60,613 nt of DNA, from contig NZ_PVNK01000189.1 of assembly GCF_002994615.1 (NCBI RefSeq), positions 1-60,613 of the forward strand, written 5' to 3'. The notes under the pieces are model-generated. The model saw nothing but the letters and a program-made list of their open reading frames with translations, made no database searches and had not been told where the DNA came from. The DNA comes from Enhygromyxa salina. Lineage in GTDB: Bacteria > Myxococcota_A > Polyangia > Nannocystales > Nannocystaceae. This document shows, piece by piece, positions 1 to 7,700 of the stretch (position 1 is its first letter; the number at the start of each line of letters is the position of its first letter). The translations under genes were made by a program, and so were the position numbers.

Positions 1-10
1 TCATAGATAC

Positions 11-143
11 CCAGCCCCCTTTAGGGGGCCACGCAGACGACTGCGTGCCACATACCAGCCCACCGAGGGAGGGAGCGAAGCGACCGACCGACCTGCCGCG
101 CAGCGGCAGTGCGTGGCAGAGTTGCTGACGCCTGCGGGGGTCA
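11..143. repeat. Dispersed ~137-bp repeat, left-edge copy
   Basis: This stretch carries the same ordered blocks as the tandem repeat at the right end of the window. First comes a hairpin of GCCCCCT and AGGGGGC arms (14-29). Next is a GAGGGAGCGAAGCGACCG-like block, then a GCCGCgcaGCGGC hairpin near 95-110. Last is a conserved block of about 33 nt that reads toward GGGGGTC. It abuts the stop codon of the minus-strand mpl gene at 144. It is diverged from the right-end copies but clearly the same family. Function unknown; a 3'-end hairpin or terminator role is possible. Confidence 0.75.
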
Positions 144-2033
144 TCATAGTTGCCCGGGCGGGAGCTCGAAGGCCATGCAGGTCGCGCCCTCGCGGTATGC
201 GGCCTCGAAGTTGGACAGCGCGCGCAGCTCGGGGTCGAGCTGGTCGACGTCGACCTCGGAGAACCCGAGCTTGTCGGTGAAGAAGTCGGCGGTCTCGCCG
301 GCGATCAGGTGGACCCGGCGGGCGCCGAGGGTCCGTGCCCGGCGCATCACGCTGTCGGCCAGAACCCAGCCCAGGCCCTCGCCGCGACAGCCGGGCGCGA
401 CCGCGAGCCCAAACAAGAACGCCCGGTCGCCGACGAGCTGCAAGTGGACGCAGCCGATCAGCCTGGGCAAGGGCACGGTCGCGGCCTCGCGGCGCTCGCG
501 GCTGGGGCGGATCACCAGGCTCTCGATCTGATCGGGGTCGCGCAGGGTCGCCATGCCGCAGCGAACCAGGAGCTCGTCGAGCGCGGGCACGTCCTCGGGC
601 TGGGCGAAGGTCACGGCGTCGCCGAGCGACTCGAGCAGATGGTCGGCGAGGCCGCCAAAGCTGCCCGACGACAGCAACAACACCGTGTCGCCCGGGGCCG
701 CGCGCTCGAGCACCGAGCCGCCGAGGTCGTCGATCGTCGTGAACGCGGTCGCATCGACCCCGCGCTCGCGCAGCGCGTGCCCGAGCGCCGCGGTGTTGAG
801 CAGCTGCCCGTCCGGGACCCGCTCGGGCGCGTAGACCGGGGCCACGTAGACCCGCGTGGCGGCGTCGAAGGCCTTGACGTAGCCAGCGAAGAACACGTCG
901 CGGCGCGACGAGCTCGAGCGCGGCTCGAAGCACACGTGGAGCGAGTGGTCGGGGTAGCGGCGACGGGTGGCCTTGATCGTCAGGTCGACCGCCGTCGGGT
1001 GGTGCGCGAAGTCCTGGATCATGCGCACGCCCGCGACGACCCCGAGCAGCTCCTGGCGCCGCTTGACCCCGCGAAACAGCCGGATCGCCTCGGCGAGGCG
1101 CTCGACCTCGCAGCCCTCGGCCCGGGCCACGGCGAAGGCCGCCGCGATGTTGGCGAGGTTGTAGGCGCCGCTGAGCAAGGTCGAGAAGCTGCCCAAGAGC
1201 TCCCCGCGCTCGAACAGCTCGAAGCTGGTCCGGCGGGACCCCGGACGGCTCGTGACCTTGACGCAGTAGGTTGCGAGCGCCGCGCTGGGCTCCTCGTCGC
1301 GCTCGAGCACCTTGTAGGTGACGAGCTCGCCGGTGCAGGCCTGCGCGACCTCGAGCGCGCCCGCGTTGCCGCCGTCGACGACCAGCAGGCCGTCGTCGGG
1401 GATCAGGCGCACGAACTCGACGAACGCGTCGCGGACCTCCTCGTAGCTGGCGAAGATGTCGGCGTGATCGAATTCGACGCTCGTGATGATCGCGCGCTGC
1501 GGGCGGTAGTGGAGGAACTTCGACTTCTTGTCGAAGAAGGCCGTGTCGTACTCGTCGCCCTCGAGCACGATGCCCTCGCCCTCGCCGAGGTGAAAGCCCC
1601 GACCGAGGTTCTGCGGGACCCCGCCGACGAGCCAAGAGGGATCGCGGCCGGCCACGCGCAGCATCCAGGTCAGCAAGCTCGAGGTCGTGGTCTTGCCGTG
1701 GGTCCCGGCCACGACCAGCGAGCGCCGCCGACCCAGCAAGCTTCGCGCGAGCATGCTCGGGAAGCTCTCGAGCGCGATGCCTCGGTCGCGGGCCGCGAGC
1801 ACCTCGACGTGGTCCTTGCGACAGACGTTGCCGACGACCACGCAGTCCGGACCCCAGCTGAGGTTGTCGGCGGCGTAGCCCTCGAACACGGGGATCTTCG
1901 CCCGCGCCAGCTGTGTCGACATCGGGGGATAGAGCGGACCGTCGGAGCCGCGGACCTCGTGGCCCGCCGCCGCCAGCAAGCCCGCGAGCGCGCCCATGCC
2001 CGTGCCGCCGATCCCGATGAAGTGAACCTTCAA
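144..2033 (-). CDS. mpl: UDP-N-acetylmuramate:tripeptide ligase (Mpl) fused to a C-terminal GNAT acetyltransferase
   Basis: Mpl is a Mur-ligase-family enzyme of murein recycling; it joins UDP-MurNAc to the recovered tripeptide L-Ala-D-Glu-mesoDAP in the cytoplasm. The 629-aa product begins with the nucleotide-binding motif GIGGTGMG (residues 7-14). It has the ATP loop GTHGKTTT (110-117) and the Mpl-diagnostic stretch EGDEYDTAFFDKKSKF (158-173), which separates it from MurC. After the ligase (about 1-460) there is an extra domain of roughly 160 residues. It contains LAVAPGCRGEGLG and ends with FFTDKLGF, typical of GNAT N-acetyltransferases. The start is a TTG at 2033, chosen because GGAGG lies just upstream in minus orientation and the family N-terminus begins exactly there; longer readings add 57 unconserved residues. 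The fusion is unusual, and the acetyl acceptor is unknown. Confidence 0.9.
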   Translation of the reverse strand: MKVHFIGIGGTGMGALAGLLAAAGHEVRGSDGPLYPPMSTQLARAKIPVFEGYAADNLSWGPDCVVVGNVCRKDHVEVLAARDRGIALESFPSMLARSLLGRRRSLVVAGTHGKTTTSSLLTWMLRVAGRDPSWLVGGVPQNLGRGFHLGEGEGIVLEGDEYDTAFFDKKSKFLHYRPQRAIITSVEFDHADIFASYEEVRDAFVEFVRLIPDDGLLVVDGGNAGALEVAQACTGELVTYKVLERDEEPSAALATYCVKVTSRPGSRRTSFELFERGELLGSFSTLLSGAYNLANIAAAFAVARAEGCEVERLAEAIRLFRGVKRRQELLGVVAGVRMIQDFAHHPTAVDLTIKATRRRYPDHSLHVCFEPRSSSSRRDVFFAGYVKAFDAATRVYVAPVYAPERVPDGQLLNTAALGHALRERGVDATAFTTIDDLGGSVLERAAPGDTVLLLSSGSFGGLADHLLESLGDAVTFAQPEDVPALDELLVRCGMATLRDPDQIESLVIRPSRERREAATVPLPRLIGCVHLQLVGDRAFLFGLAVAPGCRGEGLGWVLADSVMRRARTLGARRVHLIAGETADFFTDKLGFSEVDVDQLDPELRALSNFEAAYREGATCMAFELPPGQL

Positions 2034-2485
2034 GGAGCCCCCTCCCCCACTCGGATCGGCGAGGCAGCCGTCCCACACTGTCGGATGTTTGCTACTGCAT
2101 CTGCGCGGGTCGATCCGCGCAGCACCTGCGTGTTTAGCGCGTATTGATACTGAGGCATCCCGGCCAAGGCCGGTGCATTGTGCTCGGCGGGCGACGTTGG
2201 TCAAGCGCCGCTTGTGTGACCCCTGTGAAGCGGAATTCGCTGGTTTTGCTCCGCGACCTCCAGCCTGGCGCCGGACCGTCTACCTGTCCCGAATTGGGAA
2301 CGAGCCTGCGCACTTTCGCGCAACCGCGATCGATATCGCGCACTGAACGGGTCACTGAGAACGAGTTTTCGCGCTTGGTGCGGCGATCGCCCAACTGTCC
2401 ATTGGACCCAAAAACGCCGGTTTCATCCATTTATGAGGTTCTCCCACAGCTCTGAAAATGCTATAGAGGAGGCGTGGAAGGCGTA
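2034..2485. other. Divergent intergenic region between mpl and the PilZ gene
   Basis: These roughly 450 bases separate two divergently transcribed genes and have no convincing coding potential. They are less GC-rich toward 2400-2470 than the flanking genes, as expected for promoter DNA. Apart from the minus-strand promoter candidate listed separately and the AGGAGG upstream of the PilZ gene, I see no repeat or RNA structure. Confidence 0.5.
2177..2204 (-). promoter_or_regulatory. Candidate sigma70-type promoter for mpl
   Basis: Read on the minus strand, TTGACC (2204-2199) is followed after 16 nt by CACAAT (2182-2177). This gives 5/6 and 4/6 matches to the vegetative -35 and -10 hexamers. It would leave a leader of about 140 nt before the mpl TTG start. 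Such matches also occur by chance, so this is only a candidate. Confidence 0.3.
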
Positions 2486-2836
2486 GTGACCGAGCAACTC
2501 ACGGGAACAGAGCGTCGAGCACGTCCTCGGATCTCGGTTGCGATCGAGATCAAGCTCCACGCCCCCGAGCATCACTACATGCTCATGTCCCGGACGATCG
2601 ACCTGTCGACGCACGGCGCCTTCGTCCGGACCAACCGACCGCTGCCGATGGGCGCGTCGGTCACCGTGTCCTTCAACCGCGGCAGCGACCGCAACCCCCT
2701 GATGCTCGACGCCGAGGTCGTGCGCGCTGGAACTGCCGATGGCGGGCGCCAACGGGGCATTGCGCTGCGGTTCAGCGATCTGTCGGATCTCGACGAGATG
2801 CTGCTCTCGGAGCTCATCAAGCGTACGCGCTCCTGA
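2486..2836 (+). CDS. PilZ-domain protein (probable c-di-GMP-binding adaptor)
   Basis: This is a single-domain protein of 116 aa. It opens with an RRARPRI motif, the arginine-rich switch that contacts c-di-GMP in PilZ proteins. A DLSTHGAFV stretch follows, the counterpart of the D/NxSxxG motif, although the canonical glycine spacing is relaxed. The rest has a PilZ-like strand pattern ending in GIALRFSDLS. Such stand-alone PilZ proteins act as cytoplasmic c-di-GMP effectors in motility or envelope control; the partner is not visible here. GTG at 2486 is preferred because AGGAGG (2467-2472) lies 13 nt upstream and GGAAGG lies even closer. An in-frame GTG at 2474, only one base from AGGAGG, would add four residues. 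Confidence 0.75.
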   Translation: MTEQLTGTERRARPRISVAIEIKLHAPEHHYMLMSRTIDLSTHGAFVRTNRPLPMGASVTVSFNRGSDRNPLMLDAEVVRAGTADGGRQRGIALRFSDLSDLDEMLLSELIKRTRS

Positions 2837-2886
2837 CCCCGCGTTGGGTTTGGTGGGCTGGCACCTCGACTGTCAGCTGTGAAAAC

Positions 2887-4704
2887 TCAAGCCTTGCGCG
2901 TCAGCGTGCGGGCGTGGGCCCACACGCACGACAGCGCGGCGGGGGTGATCCCGGGGATCCGCGCGGCCTGGTGGGTGCTCGACGGGCGGACCCGCGCGAG
3001 GCGCTCGGCGGACTCGCGGGTGAGCCCGTCGAGGGCGAAGTAGTCGAGGTCGACCGGCAGCCGGATGTTGCCCGCCTCGCCCCGAATGCGCGCGACCTCG
3101 CGACGCTGGCGCTCGAGGTAGCCCGCGTAGGTTCGGCGCGCCCGCGCCTTGGCGACGATCCATGCGGGGGTCGGGCCCGCGCCTGGATCGCGGCCGCGCT
3201 CGAGCGCGAGCGCGGCCTCGTCGACGAGCTCGAGGCGGCGACGGACGAGCTCGTGGCGACGATCGTCGATCAACCCGTGGGCGTGGGCGAGGCCAGACAG
3301 GCGCGCGTCGGCGTTGTCCTCGCGCAGGAGCAGCCGGTACTCGGCCCGCGAGGTGAACATCCGATAGGGCTCGTCGCAGCCCTGGGTCACGAGGTCATCG
3401 ACGAGCACGCCCCCGTAGCCCTGATCCCGCTCGATGTGGAGCGGGGCCTGGCCGCGGAGCCACAGCGCGGCGTTGGCCCCGGCGATCAAGCCCTGGATGC
3501 CGGCCTCCTCGTAGCCCGAGGTCCCGTTGATCTGGCCGGCGAAGTACAGGCCCGCGTGATCCTTGCTCGACAGCTCGTGGGTCAGGGCCCGGGCGTCGAC
3601 GGCGTCGTACTCGACGGCGTAGCCGGGCCGGACGATCGCCGCGTCCGCGAGCCCCTCGATCTGGCGCACGAACGCGAGCTGGACCGCGGCTGGCAGGCAG
3701 GTCGAGATCCCGTTGGGATAGATCAGCGCGTCCTCGTCGAGGCCCTCGGGCTCGAGGAAGATCTGGTGGCGCGGCTTGTCGGCGAAGCGCACGACCTTGT
3801 CCTCGAGCGAGGGGCAGTAGCGCGGACCGACGCCGACGATCTGGCCCGAGTACATCGGCGACTCGTGGAGGTGCTCGCCAATCAGCTCGTGGACGGCCGG
3901 GTTGGTGAAGGTGATGTGGCAGCGGACCTCGGGCAGGCGCGCGGGCGCGTCGGGCTCGTCGGGCGCGCAAAAGCGCGGGAAGGGATCGTCGCTGCCCTGG
4001 CCCTCGAGCGCGTCCCAGTTGATCGTGCTGCGATCGAGGCGCGGCGGGGTCCCGGTCTTGAGTCGGACGAGACGAAAGCCGAGCCCGCGCAGCTGGCCCG
4101 ACAGCGTCGTGGCCGGGGCCTCGCCGACCCGGCCGCCGGGGGTCTGCTCGGCGCCCGTGTGCAGGATTCCCCCGAGAAAGGTCCCGGTCGTGACCACGAC
4201 CGCGGCGGCCTCGATCTGCTCGCCGCTCGCGAGGACCACCGCCTCGACCCGACCGCCGTCGTCGACCCGGACCGCCTCGACGAGCCCCTGCACCGTGGTG
4301 ACCCCCGAATGCCCGAGCAAGGTCGCCCGCGCGAGCGCGCCGTAGCGGGCCTTGTCGACCTGGAGGCGCGTGGAGTGAACCGCCGGGCCCTTGCTCAGGT
4401 TCAGGACCCGACCATGGATCGCGCAGGCGTCGGCGGCCCGGCCCATGAAGCCGCCGAGCGCGTGGATCTCGTGGACGAGGTGGCCCTTGGCGACGCCGCC
4501 GACGCTGGGGTTGCAGGGGGTCTGGCCGATCGTGTCGAGGCGCCCGGTCACCACGGTGACCGGGACGCCCACGCGGGCAGCCGCGAACGCGGCCTCGAGC
4601 CCGGCGTGACCGGCCCCGACAACCACGACGCGACCGCTGGGGGCGCCGCGGCGGGTCGAACGCGGAGTTGGCTCGGCCCCCTCGGGTGTGCGCGACGAAA
4701 CCAC
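2887..4704 (-). CDS. mnmG: tRNA uridine-5-carboxymethylaminomethyl modification enzyme MnmG (GidA)
   Basis: MnmG is an FAD-dependent enzyme that, with MnmE, installs the (carboxymethyl)aminomethyl group on wobble uridine 34 of certain tRNAs. The 605-aa product has the FAD dinucleotide motif GAGHAG (30-35) and the family signatures CNPSVGGVAKGHLV and LKTGTPPRLD. It also has a PRYCPSLEDK-type substrate region and the second FAD stretch AGQINGTSGYEEAGIQGL. Length and motif order match the family over the whole protein. About 25 residues precede the conserved core and are poorly conserved. The GTG start at 4704 lacks a clear Shine-Dalgarno sequence, so a slightly later start is possible. It begins 31 bp after the giant hybrid kinase gene on the same strand and may be co-transcribed with it. 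MnmE is not in the window. Confidence 0.95.
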   Translation of the reverse strand: MVSSRTPEGAEPTPRSTRRGAPSGRVVVVGAGHAGLEAAFAAARVGVPVTVVTGRLDTIGQTPCNPSVGGVAKGHLVHEIHALGGFMGRAADACAIHGRVLNLSKGPAVHSTRLQVDKARYGALARATLLGHSGVTTVQGLVEAVRVDDGGRVEAVVLASGEQIEAAAVVVTTGTFLGGILHTGAEQTPGGRVGEAPATTLSGQLRGLGFRLVRLKTGTPPRLDRSTINWDALEGQGSDDPFPRFCAPDEPDAPARLPEVRCHITFTNPAVHELIGEHLHESPMYSGQIVGVGPRYCPSLEDKVVRFADKPRHQIFLEPEGLDEDALIYPNGISTCLPAAVQLAFVRQIEGLADAAIVRPGYAVEYDAVDARALTHELSSKDHAGLYFAGQINGTSGYEEAGIQGLIAGANAALWLRGQAPLHIERDQGYGGVLVDDLVTQGCDEPYRMFTSRAEYRLLLREDNADARLSGLAHAHGLIDDRRHELVRRRLELVDEAALALERGRDPGAGPTPAWIVAKARARRTYAGYLERQRREVARIRGEAGNIRLPVDLDYFALDGLTRESAERLARVRPSSTHQAARIPGITPAALSCVWAHARTLTRKA

Positions 4705-4735
4705 GACCGCGGAGTGTAACAGCCTGCGCGGCGAG

Positions 4736-7700
4736 TCAAGGCGTATCCGCGCAGGCAGACAGCTCGACGTGGAAGCTCGCCGACTCGCCCGGGTGGTTCT
4801 CGAGCCACAGCTCGCCGCCGTGCTCGCTGATGATCCCGTGGCTGACCGCGAGCCCGAGGCCCGTGCCCTGGTCCCGCCCCTTGGTGGTGAAGAAGGGATC
4901 GAAGATCCGCCCGACGATGTCCTCGGGCACGCCGCCGCCCTGGTCCCGCACGCTGAGCCGAACCCAGCTTCGCCCGCCGCGCTCGAAGCTCCGACCGACG
5001 ATCTCGATCCGCTTGTCGTCGTGGTAATCCCCCCAGCGCCCGCAGACGGCGTCGCGCGCGTTGGTGACCAGGTTCATGATGACCTGCTGGATCTGTTGGA
5101 CGTGACAGTCGACCGTGGGCAGCTCGGCGGGGATGTCGACGTGCAGGTCGATGTGATCCTTGCGCAGGACCGCGCGGATCAGCGACAGCGTGCCCTCGAC
5201 GATCGCGTCGAGCTTGGCTGGCGTCGCCACGCGATCGCCCTCTTGGCGCGAGAACGCCAGGAGGTTGCGGACGATCGTCGCGACGCGCTGAGACTCGACG
5301 CCGATCTCGTCGGCGAACTCTCGGGTCAGCTCGCTCGCGTCGGGCGAGGTCGAGATCAGCTCGGCGTAGTTCATGATCCCCTGGACGGGGTTGTTGATCT
5401 CGTGGGCGACGCCGCTGGCCAGGGTCCCGATCGACTCGAGCCGCTGCTGCTGACGCAAGGTCGCCTCGAGCTCGGCCTGGGTCGCCTCGGCCTCGCGGCG
5501 GCGGGTGATGTCGGTTCCGACCGCGATGATCCGCTCGACCCGACCATCGACGACGATCGGCGCGAGCCGGGCCGAGTACCAGCGCGGCTCGGCCCCGACG
5601 AAGTTGCCGACGATCTCGAGCTCGCGCAGCTCGGCCTCGTCGATGACCTCGCTCATGGCCACGCGCAGCGCGGGCAAGTACGCGGGGTCGATGAACTCCC
5701 CGGCCAGCATCCCGAGCCGCCGGCTGAGATCACGCTCGTGGCCGAGGTGGTTCATGAACTCGATCCGGCCGTCGAGATCGACGAGCATGATCACGTCCGG
5801 GAGGCCCTCGACCAGCGAGCGCCAGCGGACCTCGCTCGTGCGCAGCTGCTCGTAGAGCTGGGCGTTCTCGAGCGCAGACGCGGCCTGGGTCACGAGCAGA
5901 TCGAGGACCTCGAGGCGATCGGCGGTGAAGCTCCCGGGGCTGAGCTTGTTCTCGAGGTAGAGCAGGCCGACGTAGCGCGTCTGCTTGAGGATCGGCACGC
6001 ACATGGCCGAGCGCACGCCCTCGCGGGCGACGTAGGCGTCGCCGGCGAAGCGCAGGTCGGCGCTGATGTCGTCGAAGAGCGCGGCCTCGCGGGTCCGCTC
6101 GACGAAGTGAAGGAGCGAGACCGGCGCCTGGTCCCCGGCCTCGGCGAGCGCGACCGGATCGCGCAGGAAGCTCTGGAGCGGCTGGTCGGCCGAGCAGATC
6201 GCGACCATCGCGGTTTGGCCCCCGTGGGTCAGCAGCAGCACCCCCCGATCGGCGCCCGCGTTCTCGAGCGCCAGCGCCATGACCCGCCCGACGACCTCGT
6301 CGAGGTGAATGTCGGCCGAGATCGCCTGCGAGGCCTTGAGGATCGTCGCCATGTCGAGGGCGCGCCCGGAGGTCGAGCCCGGCCCACCGCTGCGCGCCGA
6401 TCCGGCGTGGACCGTCGATCGTGAGTTGCGCGGCTCGGGCCCGGCGCGCTCGCCCTCGGGCGCCCAGGCGCTGGCTGCGTCGCCGCTCAGAAACGGCCAC
6501 CGACGCTCGAGCGCGACGACCTTGGTCTGCGCCCCCCAGTGTTGGTAGCGCGACCGAGCTTCGCGCAGAGGCCCGAGCGCGAGATCGTCGAGGCCGCGCG
6601 CGCGCGCGTGCTCGGCCATGCGCTCGAGCGCGACGGCCTCGGTCATCAGGGCCCGCTGGGCGGCGGCCTCGCGTCGGGCCCGCCCGAACAGCTCGAAGGC
6701 CCGATCGATCGGGCCACGGATCGCGGCGAGCTCGGCCTCGAGCAGGGTCGCGCTGGCCTCGAAGCCGACCGTGCCCTGACGCGCGTGGCGGCGCAGGCGT
6801 CGGTAGTTGCGCTCGAGCGTCCACAGCAAGCGCGGCCGCTCGAGCAAGCTGGCGCGAGCGTAGAGGGCCGCGGCCAGGAGCCCGCGGACCTCGTAGTAGG
6901 CGCCGACCTTCCACGCCCCGCGCAGCTTCTGTTCGAGCTCGCGCTCATGGGCACACAGCGCGTCCCATGCGTCGCGATAGCGCCCGAACAGATACAAGAG
7001 CTGGGCCTGGAGCACGAGCATCGACAGCCACGCCCGACGCAGCTCGGGGTCGCGCTCGTGGGCCCCGATCCCGAGCGGATCAGCCTGCGCGAGCGCCCGC
7101 TCGTCGCCCGCGAGCATCAGACGAACGAACGCGGCGTGGGCCTCGACCTCGGGCAGCAGCGACCTCGCGCCCCACTGCTGGAGGCGGTGGAGCCCGAGCT
7201 CGATCGCCCGCTCCTGCGCGCGCATGTGCAGCCCGGTCGCGAGCCCAAGCGGGACCTGCAGCGCCGTCGTGTATCCGGCGAACTCGATGTCGCCAGCCTC
7301 GACCGCCCGCGCGCTCGACTCGCGCAGGGGCGTGAGCGCGTCGGAGTAGGGGCGCCGCCAGCCCGCGACCAGCCACAGCGTGGCGTCCATGCGGTGGCGC
7401 ATGCACTCGGGCCCCTCGCGCTCCGCGAGCTCGCGGGCGATCTCCAGGACCTCGAGCGCGAGCTCGCGGCGGCCGAGCCCGAACGCCAGCGACGCCGCGA
7501 GCTGGGTCAGCGCCAGCGGCCCCGACGAGTGGCGACCGTGGACCAGGAGCAGGTGGACGTGCGTTGCGACCAGCGCGACGTGGAGCGCGACGTCGACGAA
7601 CTGGGTCGCCGAGCCCAGCGTCATCAGGATCTCCATCGCGGCCTTGGCTGTGGGCTCGTCGGCCCGCGGCCGGGTCGAGAGCTCACGTAGCTCGCGCAGA

